A program made the position numbers and the translations under genes. Below are positions 51,915-60,264 of a DNA stretch of 64,000 nucleotides, piece after piece. The stretch's first letter is position 1. Every line of letters begins with the position of its first letter. The notes under the pieces were generated by a model. That model was not told where the DNA came from. It saw nothing but the letters and a program-made list of their open reading frames with translations, and made no database searches. The DNA is taken from IMG/VR virus record IMGVR_UViG_3300014913_000007, positions 89,390 to 153,389 of that record. One strand, written 5' to 3'. This stretch comes from a virus.

Positions 51915-52510
51915 TATTCTTTTAATTCCTTTTCGCTTTCTATTATCCTATCAATTAAATTAAGATTTTTTGCCTCTTCAGGACACATCCATAAATCTCT
52001 TTGAAGCATTTCTAATACTTTCCCTAAGTCTACTCCAGTTTTCTTAGCTAATATTTTTGCTAAAACTGAATTTAACCTATCAACTTCGTTGAAATTTATC
52101 TCTTGTTCCGTTCTAGTACCTTCTGTAGGGCCTCCACTTACTTCGTGAATCATTATTCTAGTATTTGGTAATGAAAATCTTTTACCATCTGCTCCAGAAC
52201 AGAGCAGAACTGCACCCATACTCGCTGCCTGACCCATGCCTATTGTACGGACATCTGCAGATATGAAGTTCATAGTATTTATAATAGCTAATCCAGCTGT
52301 AACTGAGCCTCCTGGAGAGTTTATATATAGTTCAATATCTTGTTCTGGATTCTGCTGATTGAGTAGTAATAACTGAGCAACTACACTGTTTGCAACATCA
52401 TCAGTTATCTCGGATCCTATGAAAATTATTCTATCTTCTAAGAGTCTTGAATATACATCATAAGCTCTCTCGCCTTCTTTAGTTTTTTCAATTACATTAG
52501 GTATTAACAT
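51914..52510 (-). CDS. clpP: ClpP-like serine protease
   Basis: 198 residues, colinear with bacterial ClpP. Catalytic residues S97 (GMGQAASMGA), H122 (MIHEVSGG) and D172 (LQRDLWM) are present, as is INSPGGSV. The usual HQPxGG is HEVSGG. It lacks the features of a prohead protease fused to scaffold, and no capsid gene is adjacent, so it may form a peptidase ring with host or mixed subunits. First gene of the minus-strand run starting at the divergent promoter. Confidence 0.95.
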   Translation of the reverse strand: MLIPNVIEKTKEGERAYDVYSRLLEDRIIFIGSEITDDVANSVVAQLLLLNQQNPEQDIELYINSPGGSVTAGLAIINTMNFISADVRTIGMGQAASMGAVLLCSGADGKRFSLPNTRIMIHEVSGGPTEGTRTEQEINFNEVDRLNSVLAKILAKKTGVDLGKVLEMLQRDLWMCPEEAKNLNLIDRIIESEKELKE

Positions 52511-52540
52511 AAAATCCTATGATTGTAGTACTTATTCTAA

Positions 52541-52569
52541 AGTTTAACACAGTGACTTCAGAACGTCAA
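52541..52569 (-). promoter_or_regulatory. Minus-strand promoter TTGACG-17-TAAACT
   Basis: On the minus strand TTGACG (52564-52569) and TAAACT (52541-52546) are 17 bases apart, 31 bases from the clpP start. It is one half of a divergent promoter pair; the spacing to the plus-strand promoter is 23 bases between the -35 boxes. Confidence 0.6.
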
Positions 52570-52592
52570 CAAACTAATTATTTTAAATATTT

Positions 52593-52621
52593 TTGACTAA
52601 AGTTATAAAATATTGTATCAT
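52593..52621 (+). promoter_or_regulatory. Plus-strand promoter TTGACT-17-TATCAT
   Basis: TTGACT (52593-52598) and TATCAT (52616-52621) are 17 bases apart. A GCAGGAG Shine-Dalgarno and ATG 52663 follow. It drives the glycosyltransferase operon. Confidence 0.65.
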
Positions 52622-52662
52622 TTAATTATATACATAAAAAATCTTAAGCAGGAGAAAATTCG

Positions 52663-53793
52663 ATGAGCGATTTCAATCTTTACGGACCACTAAATGATTT
52701 CGGATATGGAGTATTTACAAGAGGTATAATTAAAGGACTCCTTGAATTAAACGAATCTAAATTTAGTATTAATCCTATAGGTCCACTATCCTTAGAAAAT
52801 CAACAAGAAACTCAAGTACTTAGAAACATAATAAGTAGTAATCAATGGGATAGGGAGGTTCCTTCAGTGGCCATCTGGCATGAGTTTGACCTAACTAAGT
52901 TCTCTGCCAAAAAATTAGTGGCTTATCCAATATTTGAAACTGATAAGTTTAATTCTACAGCTATGAATCAACTACCACAAATGGATGCTATATTTGTCCT
53001 ATCTAAGTGGGCAAAGGAGATAGTAATAAAGAATATAGGAAACTCTGTTCCGGTACATGTGGTTCAGGGAGCTTCTGATGCTGTCCTACATAAGAAAAAA
53101 GAGTACAGTGAAGCTGATACTTTTACATTCCTTAGTGTTGGAAAGTTTGAACAAAGAAAGTCTCCTGTTGAAGCTATTACTGCATATGTAAATGCATTTC
53201 AAGCAAAGCAAGCTACCACTCGATACATTTGTCACTGTTTTAATCCTTTTGACAGACATTTTGCAAATAACATGGCTACAATATTAACACAGATAGGATT
53301 ACGTGTGATTCCAGCTACTTCCAGTGGGTCCATTATAGGTGTAAGAGGTAATGCCATAGTTGAAGTACCTCGATTTAAGTTACAGAGGGATCAATTGATA
53401 GAGCTAATGTCACGGAGTCACGTAGGATTATTTCCTGCAAGAGCAGAGGGTTGGAATCTACCTCTAATGGAAACCATTAAAGCTGGTACGCCTTGTATAG
53501 CTACCAACTACTCAGCTCACACTGAGTACCTCACATCTGAGTATAACTACCCTCAAGACCTATTACTTAATAATCTCACTACTGAACTAGCAAATGATGG
53601 TCAATTTTTTAAAGGAGACCGCGGAAACTGGATGAGACCGAATACTGGGGAAATTTCCCAGAAAATGAACTATGTATATGATAACTACAAAGAAGTATTA
53701 GAGGATTTTAATAGAAATACAATAGCAGATCAATTTACATGGAAAAACTCTGCTAAACAGCTTATTTCTTCTTTAAATAAAATTAATGATTAA
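52663..53793 (+). CDS. Glycosyltransferase, GT4-like
   Basis: 376 residues. GPLNDFGYGVFTRGI is the glycine-rich N-domain loop; FTFLSVGKFEQRKSPVEAI begins the donor domain; VGLFPARAEGWNLPLMETIKAGTPCIATN is the EX7E donor site. It resembles the two GT4 genes at 14-17 kb, so the phage has at least three such enzymes. Acceptor unknown. A strong AGGAGA lies nine bases before ATG 52663. Confidence 0.88.
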   Translation: MSDFNLYGPLNDFGYGVFTRGIIKGLLELNESKFSINPIGPLSLENQQETQVLRNIISSNQWDREVPSVAIWHEFDLTKFSAKKLVAYPIFETDKFNSTAMNQLPQMDAIFVLSKWAKEIVIKNIGNSVPVHVVQGASDAVLHKKKEYSEADTFTFLSVGKFEQRKSPVEAITAYVNAFQAKQATTRYICHCFNPFDRHFANNMATILTQIGLRVIPATSSGSIIGVRGNAIVEVPRFKLQRDQLIELMSRSHVGLFPARAEGWNLPLMETIKAGTPCIATNYSAHTEYLTSEYNYPQDLLLNNLTTELANDGQFFKGDRGNWMRPNTGEISQKMNYVYDNYKEVLEDFNRNTIADQFTWKNSAKQLISSLNKIND

Positions 53794-54004
53794 AATATTA
53801 AAAGAAAAATTAAGACCAACTGCAGTACCTGAAAACCTTATTCCCATTGTTTTTAGATGTCAGGACTGTGGGTGTACTATTCGAAGATTGGAGGCTACAA
53901 ACTCATACGTTTTAATGAGTACTAGTTCTCTAATAGATCGTGGAAAGCAGAAAATATGTCCCTTCTGTTATAGACTCAAACAATATCAAGGAGTCTCTAA
54001 TTAA
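53786..54004 (+). CDS. Small zinc-ribbon protein
   Basis: 72 residues. CQDCGC and CPFC (25 residues or more apart) make a Cys4 ribbon. Its ATG overlaps the stop of the glycosyltransferase by eight bases. Function unknown; may be a structural zinc protein. Confidence 0.6.
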   Translation: MIKILKEKLRPTAVPENLIPIVFRCQDCGCTIRRLEATNSYVLMSTSSLIDRGKQKICPFCYRLKQYQGVSN

Positions 54005-54499
54005 TTGGCTAGAATAAATTTAAAACATTCTAAAGCTCCTAATGGACTATTAATACCTATCACAGTAAATATAGAGCATTCTGCTTTAAAAAGTAACAAT
54101 GATGGTGAACTAATATTCATCCTGACTTTCGATACTGGAGCTATTGATTTAAATGGGGCCGTAATTGAAACTGTAGTAATTGACGGAGTTTCTAAAAAGT
54201 CTATAAAAAGAGAAATCCAAAAAGGTGTAACATTAATAGGGAACCAAATAGATTGGGAGGATCTTCAAGAAGATGTGGCAGCTCCTAGAATAGAGAACAT
54301 AAGTCCAGAGCCTGGCGAAAAAGACGTAAGTATAGAGTCACATATCATACTTAAATTAAAAGATAACTTCCCGACAACAGGTATAGATCCTAACTCAATA
54401 AATCTAAAAGTAAATGATATAGATATTACAAGTGACTTAAGAATAAAGGGTGCAGATACAGAATATTATATTAGATGGATTCCTACTATTTTAAAGTAA
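54005..54499 (+). CDS. Ig-like domain protein
   Basis: 164 residues from TTG 54005, directly after the upstream stop. Residues from about 98 (PRIENISPEPGEKDVSIESHI, then SINLKVNDIDIT) match bacterial Ig-like (Big_5) domains that decorate surface proteins. The N-terminal half is strand-rich and unclassified. Likely a virion decoration or fibre-associated protein. It is convergent with the next gene without a visible terminator. Confidence 0.6.
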   Translation: MARINLKHSKAPNGLLIPITVNIEHSALKSNNDGELIFILTFDTGAIDLNGAVIETVVIDGVSKKSIKREIQKGVTLIGNQIDWEDLQEDVAAPRIENISPEPGEKDVSIESHIILKLKDNFPTTGIDPNSINLKVNDIDITSDLRIKGADTEYYIRWIPTILK

Positions 54500-55135
54500 T
54501 TATACTGGGGTTCCACTACTAAGTATGTATAGGACCCTATCAGCTAGTTCTTCTAAACTTAGCCCTATAGGCTCATAACCTCTCTCTATTAGTCCATTAT
54601 TTTCAAAACTAGTTCCAGAGGTGGATGTAAAGTAATCAAATAATCCTTCCACATCTCCTTCAGTTGTCCCTTCGACACCTAGATTATTATATTTCCACAG
54701 GTAATCACCTAAATCACTTACTAGTTCTCCAGTCTCTTCGTAGGTTAATCTATTGAATAGTTCTGAAATTGCTGCATCTTCTCTACCTGCTCTACATTTG
54801 CAAGATCTAGCATGGAAGACTTTTCCGTTCTCTATTTGTTCATCTAGAGAAAAGAAGAGATTACGAGTATCTGTGTCTGTACAGAAATGTTCTGAAGCTT
54901 GCATCAACTCGTCTGTTGACATTATTTGCCAATTGTTGGTTACATAGTGTATAAGTGAGTGTCTGTGCCAAATATAATCATGCTCACAGTCTTCCCAACT
55001 ATCATTGTCGCACAATACACTTACTGAACCGGATGTTACTGTGTGATCTGAGCCACTAGGACATACTTCCATTGTAAATAAACCTTCTTCTACATGAGAG
55101 GTATTACATGTTTCACAAAAAAATCTATATCTCAT
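54500..55135 (-). CDS. Cysteine-rich hypothetical protein
   Basis: 211 residues from ATG 55135, chosen because AAGGAG lies 9 bases upstream; the frame's earlier ATG is inside the previous gene. CETC near the start, CP, LCDN, CEHD and CKC look like metal-binding residues. The second half is acidic and contains Thr/Ser-rich loops. It follows two fibre-type genes in one minus-strand unit; probably virion-associated. Confidence 0.5.
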   Translation of the reverse strand: MRYRFFCETCNTSHVEEGLFTMEVCPSGSDHTVTSGSVSVLCDNDSWEDCEHDYIWHRHSLIHYVTNNWQIMSTDELMQASEHFCTDTDTRNLFFSLDEQIENGKVFHARSCKCRAGREDAAISELFNRLTYEETGELVSDLGDYLWKYNNLGVEGTTEGDVEGLFDYFTSTSGTSFENNGLIERGYEPIGLSLEELADRVLYILSSGTPV

Positions 55136-55146
55136 ATATCTACTCC

Positions 55147-55767
55147 TTAAAGCTCCAAAGAAATAAAATTGCAATAGGTTGCATATTTATTTGTCTTGAG
55201 CTGTATTTCCCAAATTGCTTCAGATTCTGGTATGTTCGCTATCTTTTCTAGTATAATTAAATTTTTTCCCATCTCTTCACAGCTTCCCACACATATTTCT
55301 TTATTATTAGTTACATCAAAAATCCTTATACTACTGATCTGCTTTTTTTTCATTACAGATATTATTACTTTTATCTTCCGTAACACACCAAAAGCTTTAA
55401 TACCTGGAAATAAAATAGTACTTCTAGTGTGCCAATATTTACTTTTCGTAGCTAATCCATTGTTTTCGAAAACATATGATATTCTCCTATTCCCTAAAGT
55501 GATACAATTTTCTGGATCCTTGTCTGATGCCACGTAAGATGTATCACCCATCATTCCAAAATGAAATGCGTTCCCATGTTCATCTGTAAAATGTACCTTA
55601 GAAGAAAGCATACCATTGTTCATTACTTGATCGTAGTGATCTTCTGTTACATAAGTTTCCACTAGATGATGATCTGGGTACATATCTAAATGATGCTGAC
55701 TTCCACCTATGCCAATAAATTTTTGACACTGCAAACAAAAATCAATCCATCTTACATTAATACTCAT
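55147..55767 (-). CDS. Hypothetical protein, possible virion component
   Basis: 206 residues. FCLQCQKF near the start and a His-rich stretch (GGSQHHLDMYPDHHL) might bind metal. The rest is strand-rich with NGLATKSKYWHTRSTILFPGIKAFGV. Coupled by one base to the fibre gene upstream. No family recognised. Confidence 0.5.
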   Translation of the reverse strand: MSINVRWIDFCLQCQKFIGIGGSQHHLDMYPDHHLVETYVTEDHYDQVMNNGMLSSKVHFTDEHGNAFHFGMMGDTSYVASDKDPENCITLGNRRISYVFENNGLATKSKYWHTRSTILFPGIKAFGVLRKIKVIISVMKKKQISSIRIFDVTNNKEICVGSCEEMGKNLIILEKIANIPESEAIWEIQLKTNKYATYCNFISLEL

Positions 55768-56543
55768 TAACTTAACTCCACCATTTCTATATTTAAAAAC
55801 CCACCTGCCACTGGGAAAGTCTGTCCAAGATCTCCATACATACCAGCTCTAACTGCAATAGTCTCATCACTTCCCGAAGTAGTGATGTAGTAAGAACCTG
55901 CAGTACTTGTATGTCCAGACTGATTACCGTCTCTAACATATCCACCTTGAAGTGTGGCTAGTAATTGAGTTCCATCATTTTGATTAAGATTAGTTAGTAA
56001 AGTTTTTCTATCCCTAGCAGTCCTAGGTAAATAAGAACAAACCGACCAACTTACCTTATAAACGCCTGCATCAGATATTGTTATAGCATTGTTTTCAACT
56101 TCAAATAAACTGCTGTTACCTACTACTGTATTAGTGTTCATAGGCAGTTTATCTACTGAGGTATCTAAATCTGTACCTAACTCAAAATCTACCTGGCAAT
56201 ACTGTATAACACTCTTAGAATCTACATACTGCTTAGTGGCAGCCTGCCCAGAAACCGTTGGATCTGTATTTAAATTGAGTGGACCTGTCATTGTATCGCC
56301 CGATATAGAAACATAATTGTCATCAGTATATCCAGATAGTGCTACGATCCCTGCCGAGTTGTCAACAATATCAGAAGCGTTAGTGGAGATGTCTAGTGAA
56401 TTCTGATCTGTGGTACCGGATACACTTACTAAATCTGCGTGATAAGCTGCACCTATATCACTTGGATCTAGTACTTCTTCAATCCAATCATCATTTTCAT
56501 TTACCTTCTTTACTACAATTGTTCCACTAGGCCATATAGTCAT
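55767..56543 (-). CDS. Tail fibre with C1q/TNF-like C-terminal domain
   Basis: 258 residues. An N-terminal shaft region contains AATKQYVDSK, then residues from about 115 fold as a C1q-like trimer head (YCQVDFELGTD, ITISDAGVYKVSWSVCSYL, SGSYYITTSGSDETIAVRAGM pattern, GGFLNIEMVEL). This is a standard phage fibre tip design for host binding. Initiated without a Shine-Dalgarno site close to a TGTAC/-10 element. Confidence 0.75.
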   Translation of the reverse strand: MTIWPSGTIVVKKVNENDDWIEEVLDPSDIGAAYHADLVSVSGTTDQNSLDISTNASDIVDNSAGIVALSGYTDDNYVSISGDTMTGPLNLNTDPTVSGQAATKQYVDSKSVIQYCQVDFELGTDLDTSVDKLPMNTNTVVGNSSLFEVENNAITISDAGVYKVSWSVCSYLPRTARDRKTLLTNLNQNDGTQLLATLQGGYVRDGNQSGHTSTAGSYYITTSGSDETIAVRAGMYGDLGQTFPVAGGFLNIEMVELS

Positions 56544-56551
56544 ATGGTATT

Positions 56552-56562
56552 AATATAGTACA
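56552..56562 (-). promoter_or_regulatory. TGTAC-TATATT box (minus strand)
   Basis: TGTAC abuts TATATT on the minus strand, eight bases before the fibre ATG at 56543. No good -35 is visible. It matches the element found at other promoters. Confidence 0.4.
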
Positions 56563-56571
56563 TTAGAAAAT

Positions 56572-56603
56572 TTGACTTTAGGTTCTAGTTGCTATAGTAT
56601 AGT
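56572..56603 (+). promoter_or_regulatory. Plus-strand promoter TTGACT with TATAGT boxes
   Basis: TTGACT at 56572-56577 is followed by overlapping TATAGT boxes at 56593-56598 and 56598-56603. ATG 56611 comes seven bases after the second box, implying a leaderless or nearly leaderless message. Confidence 0.55.
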
Positions 56604-56610
56604 AAGTACT

Positions 56611-57072
56611 ATGATTAGATCATCTACATCAAAACGTAAATTAAACACTGTTAGAATACATAATCAACTATGGTTAAGGTGGTCTAAAATTGAGCACTTA
56701 GGTGATGGTAAAATAAAAGTAAAGAATCCAGAGTTCTATGGTCCAGTTATGAGTGATTGCGTAGAAATGGAGGACACTGGTAGTATTAGGCTGGATCTTA
56801 CTAATCACTTTTTACTAATACTTCCAAAGCCTTACATAGTAAGATTAGAATGGACAGGTAAAATAAGCCAAAATGAAAAAAAGGCAGTATTTACTGAAGC
56901 TATCCTACATGACACAGATTTAGGTAATCTAAACTTATTGAGAAATAAATATCAAATACTTATTGATTGTGAGAATCATACTACAGAATCTAGAGCGAAA
57001 GGTAACTTAAAAACTTCTTTTACTTCAACAGTTTATGACCATAACGGTCAACCCTGTGACATAACTAATTAA
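56611..57072 (+). CDS. Hypothetical protein (153 aa)
   Basis: ATG 56611 is used because the upstream TTG is the -35 box. The product begins basic (MIRSSTSKRKLNTVRIHNQLWLRW) and is strand-rich. Two cysteines only. Unknown family. It lacks a Shine-Dalgarno site. Confidence 0.5.
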   Translation: MIRSSTSKRKLNTVRIHNQLWLRWSKIEHLGDGKIKVKNPEFYGPVMSDCVEMEDTGSIRLDLTNHFLLILPKPYIVRLEWTGKISQNEKKAVFTEAILHDTDLGNLNLLRNKYQILIDCENHTTESRAKGNLKTSFTSTVYDHNGQPCDITN

Positions 57073-57109
57073 AATTACTACATAAAGGTTACTATACTAT
57101 ATAATAAAT

Positions 57110-57454
57110 ATGACAATAAAAGCACCAGTATTAAATAGGAGAGTTCAAGGAAGAAAAAGGTATTGCTGGAGAATATGTCCATATGCAACGAACGATCTTT
57201 CAGATAGAATTCCAGATGTAGAACGAGCAGATCATGTTGTGACTAGTGGGCAAATGGCTATGGATATTCGTGGTGGACACCATAGGGCTGGTTGGGTATG
57301 TGAGGATCCCAGCTGCCCATTCTTTTTAGGTACAGCAGTAACTCCTATACAAATTTATGAAAACAAGATAGTTATAAGCGGTGCTGACTATACCGTTCAG
57401 AAGATTCCTCACGACACTCCTTTATGTTCTGGCATTCAATTTTGGGAGTACTAA
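57110..57454 (+). CDS. Hypothetical cysteine-containing protein
   Basis: 114 residues. CWRICPYA and VCEDPSCPFF pairs and a GGHHRAGW stretch may form a metal site. Strand-rich second half. TATAAT (57100-57105) lies four bases before the ATG and there is no Shine-Dalgarno site. Function unknown. Confidence 0.5.
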   Translation: MTIKAPVLNRRVQGRKRYCWRICPYATNDLSDRIPDVERADHVVTSGQMAMDIRGGHHRAGWVCEDPSCPFFLGTAVTPIQIYENKIVISGADYTVQKIPHDTPLCSGIQFWEY

Positions 57455-57487
57455 TCTAGCTTTTCGTACTATTTAGCTATTAGAGTT

Positions 57488-57503
57488 GGTATAGACGTAT
57501 ACC
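57488..57503. repeat. Perfect hairpin/palindrome GGTATA-GACG-TATACC
   Basis: Six-base arms around a four-base loop in the 80-base gap before the gene at 57535. Possible operator or RNA hairpin. No T run follows. Confidence 0.5.
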
Positions 57504-57534
57504 CTGAAAAATATAATTAAAAGAGGATATTATA

Positions 57535-58449
57535 ATGGCACAATCGGAACAAGTAAGAGATCTCATAAATAATCCAAGTGTTACTAAAACAGTGACCTTA
57601 GATATGGATAAAGTAGTTCCTTTAGATAATGAAGGAGATGAAGTTTACGTTTCTGTAGGCTCCACTGCAAATACTGCCGTAGGCGGTTCATCAATTACCC
57701 CTATCTATGTCCGTGAATTTAAATCAGGATATTTTAAGAGTTCTGGGTTCAAAACTGAACCTTTCACAATTGACTCTTCTGCTAATGCGATGGAAGTTTC
57801 TATGGATGGATCTACTGCTAGAGAGATCATCTTAGAAGAAGGTACTGGACTATCAGGAGAAAATATAGCTGATGACATTAGAGACAAGTTGTCTGCTCTA
57901 GCTGCAGCTTCAGCAGTTGAAGAGGGAAATTTATCATTCCTTAACTGCACAGTAACCTGGAAAAACAATAGATTTAGTATCATTTCTGGCTCTATTTCTA
58001 GTAATTACACAGGTGTTGGAAAATCTAGCGTTGAGGTTACAGCAGCTACATCAAACGATGTATCAGTACTGTTGGGCTTTGATCTAGGAGTTTCTAGCCA
58101 AGCTATTAGTTCTAAAAGATCAGTTGAATCTAAACTTTCTGCAGACTTTACTGCGAGTGGTACTACACTTAACTTAGTTAGTGTAGAAGACATGGCAGCT
58201 GGAGAAGCATATACAATCTTCGACGCTACTAATAGGGGATACTTCGTAGCTGAAGACGTTACAGCTAGTGGTTCTACCATTACTGTAGCTTCTGGAGCAG
58301 TTACTAATAGTTACTCTACTGGAGCTGGAGTTCAAAAAATATATGAAAGGGACGCTGATTCAGAACTGGCTTCTCCTCATGAGACTATTGACGACATTTA
58401 TAGACACATTCTAAAAAGTGTTGCTAACCAAATAGACTTCACATCTTAA
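57535..58449 (+). CDS. Virion structural protein (304 aa)
   Basis: Starts after AGAGGA. Residues 75-185 contain a Ser/Ala-rich, REIILEEGTGLSGENIADDI segment, followed by LNCTVTWKNNRFSIISGS, the layout found in tube-like and flagellin-like phage proteins and repeated in the 516-residue gene near 63 kb. The second half has SADFTASGTTLNLVSV strands and a helical tail. A strong terminator follows, fitting an abundant product such as a tail or baseplate protein. Confidence 0.65.
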   Translation: MAQSEQVRDLINNPSVTKTVTLDMDKVVPLDNEGDEVYVSVGSTANTAVGGSSITPIYVREFKSGYFKSSGFKTEPFTIDSSANAMEVSMDGSTAREIILEEGTGLSGENIADDIRDKLSALAAASAVEEGNLSFLNCTVTWKNNRFSIISGSISSNYTGVGKSSVEVTAATSNDVSVLLGFDLGVSSQAISSKRSVESKLSADFTASGTTLNLVSVEDMAAGEAYTIFDATNRGYFVAEDVTASGSTITVASGAVTNSYSTGAGVQKIYERDADSELASPHETIDDIYRHILKSVANQIDFTS

Positions 58450-58454
58450 TATTA

Positions 58455-58487
58455 AAGCCTCGGTATATGCCGGGGCTTCTTTTTTTG
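58455..58487 (+). terminator. Rho-independent terminator
   Basis: Nine-base-pair stem AAGCCTCGG/CCGGGGCTT with loop TATATG, followed by a T run (TTCTTTTTTT). It ends transcription of the 57.5-58.4 kb structural gene. It is the only clear intrinsic terminator seen in the window. Confidence 0.93.
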
Positions 58488-58516
58488 CCCTCAAAATAAA
58501 AAATTGTTCCAAGTAG

Positions 58517-58545
58517 TTGACTTTATCCTATATTAGTGTCATAAT
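58517..58545 (+). promoter_or_regulatory. Plus-strand promoter TTGACT-17-CATAAT
   Basis: TTGACT (58517-58522) and CATAAT (58540-58545) are 17 bases apart. It serves the zinc-ribbon gene at 58593, which is preceded by AAGGAG. Confidence 0.65.
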
Positions 58546-58592
58546 AACTTTACATCAAGAATGATGAATTCGCATAAGGAGAAATAGCGTAA

Positions 58593-58859
58593 TTGGATAA
58601 AGAACTAGAAAAAAGAAACGAATATATATTTGAGAAAGTAAAAACTTGGCAAGAGTTTCAGTATGTTAAACCTTTAATTTGTTCCAATCAAGAATGTAAT
58701 GAGGCTAAACTTAAGCCTAAGAAAGGTAAGTACAGAGTGATGCTTCAATGCCCTAAGTGTAAGAAAGTACAAAACTATGTACCTCAAAAAGTTTTACAAA
58801 TTAAATTAGATATACCACAAGTACTTACTAGAAACCAAGCTAAGCACTTCATTAAGTAG
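58593..58859 (+). CDS. Zinc-ribbon protein (88 aa)
   Basis: Begins at TTG 58593, downstream of AAGGAGAAATAG. CSNQEC and CPKC form a zinc ribbon flanked by basic residues; the N-terminal helix is charged. Perhaps a nucleic-acid-binding regulator. Convergent with, and overlapping by eight bases, the following minus-strand gene. Confidence 0.55.
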   Translation: MDKELEKRNEYIFEKVKTWQEFQYVKPLICSNQECNEAKLKPKKGKYRVMLQCPKCKKVQNYVPQKVLQIKLDIPQVLTRNQAKHFIK

Positions 58860-59133
58860 TCTTAGTTCTAGTTTTAGTAGTACCTCTCACTTTAATATCT
58901 ACTCTGGATAAATCTTCAGAAAATTTAGCAGACACATACTTCCATTCAAATATGGAGGCATGTGACTTCCATACATTACTGTCTAAGAATGTCTGCATAA
59001 TTACGTCCTTATCTACCACTGAGGCATCAAAAAACAGGGAGAATTCGAGCTTATCCTTTATATAGAAGTCCCTTCTAGGTATTTCTAGATCCTCTTTAAA
59101 GTTAATTTTACTTGTCTTCTTCTTTCTAGGCAT
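58852..59133 (-). CDS. Hypothetical protein (93 aa)
   Basis: Basic at both ends (MPRKKKTSK, RGTTKTRTKTT), with a strand-rich middle. Unknown. One-base overlap with the upstream gene. Part of a short operon ending in the HNH gene region. Confidence 0.45.
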   Translation of the reverse strand: MPRKKKTSKINFKEDLEIPRRDFYIKDKLEFSLFFDASVVDKDVIMQTFLDSNVWKSHASIFEWKYVSAKFSEDLSRVDIKVRGTTKTRTKTT

Positions 59134-59438
59134 TAATACTCATTATATAATACAAACCAAGTCATCCCATATTTCTGCTTTTCTACCTTTAACGTAGATC
59201 TTCTACTATTGTTACGATCATCTTCTAAATGAAAGGTAAAGTACCTTTTACGAATTACTTTATAAGTATTCATAATATAACACTTGCCCTCATAAACCCA
59301 AAATAGTACACGGTTTCCACTAGGTTTAATTTCTGTAATATCCATTCTTTTACAATAATAGGCATTATAAGTATCTATACTAATCTCATGTATGCTTGGC
59401 CATTTATCTGCATTAAATTCTTTAGACTTTCTACCCAT
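59133..59438 (-). CDS. Hypothetical protein (101 aa)
   Basis: Strand-rich with many Tyr and Arg residues (IDTYNAYYCKRMDITEI, GKCYIMNTYKVIRKRYFTFHL). It resembles a small beta barrel but no family is recognised. It lies five bases after the HNH gene and may be co-transcribed with it. Confidence 0.45.
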   Translation of the reverse strand: MGRKSKEFNADKWPSIHEISIDTYNAYYCKRMDITEIKPSGNRVLFWVYEGKCYIMNTYKVIRKRYFTFHLEDDRNNSRRSTLKVEKQKYGMTWFVLYNEY

Positions 59439-59443
59439 ATAAC

Positions 59444-60061
59444 TTAACCTAAAAACTTATTAATTAACCTCTGAGGTACACCTTTGGACTTTAAAACTTT
59501 AACATATTTCTGTCCGTTTCTCTTAAAAGCATTTAGTTCTCTCTTAGATACTCGGTTTAGTTCCAGAAATTCCACTCTGGCTCCAAACTGTCTATAGTTA
59601 TAAGTTGCATAAATATTATAAATAATAGCTGCATAGGACTCCTTCTCTATACCGCACAACTCAAACCACTTTCTTCTTCTATCTTTTGGATCTAACACTA
59701 ATGAAGCCGAATCCTTGGGAGTCACACTAAATTTTACCCTCCACTGGCTGGTAATTAGTCTTCGTTTATCTACCGTGAGACCTTTGTGAACTGATATTCC
59801 TCCTCTAGAGGGAGTATTCAGTTGGTTCTCTGTATGGGTTGCATATCGTAGATTTTGCCTACGATTATCTAGTTTATTTTGATTCTTATGATCTACTTGA
59901 AAACCGTCTCTTTTACCCATGATAACTAGTTGAATTTGTTTACCTTTAGTACATGGATACCCATAAGCATCTAATGACCATGAAAATTGGGATAACTCTT
60001 TGAAATCTCTATCATCTACTAACACAAGACTACTTGAATTGTTAAGTTTAAGCTTCTTCAT
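59444..60061 (-). CDS. HNH homing endonuclease with AP2-like segment
   Basis: 205 residues. VDHKNQNKLDNRRQNLRYATHTEN is the HNH_3 nuclease core (DHxNxxxLDNRxxNLR). Residues about 85-170 contain RRLITSQWRVKFSV and AAIIYNIYATYNYRQFG, the layout of an AP2-type DNA-binding domain found in phage homing enzymes. Transcribed from its own TTGACT-17-TATAAT promoter. Confidence 0.9.
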   Translation of the reverse strand: MKKLKLNNSSSLVLVDDRDFKELSQFSWSLDAYGYPCTKGKQIQLVIMGKRDGFQVDHKNQNKLDNRRQNLRYATHTENQLNTPSRGGISVHKGLTVDKRRLITSQWRVKFSVTPKDSASLVLDPKDRRRKWFELCGIEKESYAAIIYNIYATYNYRQFGARVEFLELNRVSKRELNAFKRNGQKYVKVLKSKGVPQRLINKFLG

Positions 60062-60118
60062 ATATAACTCGCTGTTAATATTGAAATTTTAAATGTCTAT
60101 CTATAAGTTCCTAATATC

Positions 60119-60147
60119 ATTATATCCAATTTACAGATCTTAGTCAA
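60119..60147 (-). promoter_or_regulatory. Minus-strand promoter TTGACT-17-TATAAT
   Basis: On the minus strand TTGACT (60142-60147) and TATAAT (60119-60124) are 17 bases apart, 58 bases upstream of the HNH start at 60061. Confidence 0.75.
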
Positions 60148-60161
60148 GGATATTTATTTAG

Positions 60162-60186
60162 AGGGCCATATTTGCCCTGTACGGGC
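60162..60186. repeat. Overlapping hairpins after the Hef-like gene
   Basis: AGGGC-CATATTT-GCCCT (60162-60178) and GCCC-TGTAC-GGGC (60174-60186) share the GCCC arm, so only one can form. They lie in the 200-base gap after the endonuclease gene; no T run follows. The rest of the gap (60062-60264) holds only the HNH promoter. Confidence 0.45.
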
Positions 60187-60264
60187 TTATTATTCTGGGG
60201 TAGGTTGGTAACTGTATTTACAATTATATCATCAGGTAAGTACGCTGGGTTCGATATTGGTGAG

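Noticed and set aside
51914-52510. ClpP-like gene as prohead maturation protease
   Set aside because: It is colinear with cellular ClpP, with no capsid, portal or scaffold gene next to it; a prohead role is not supported here.
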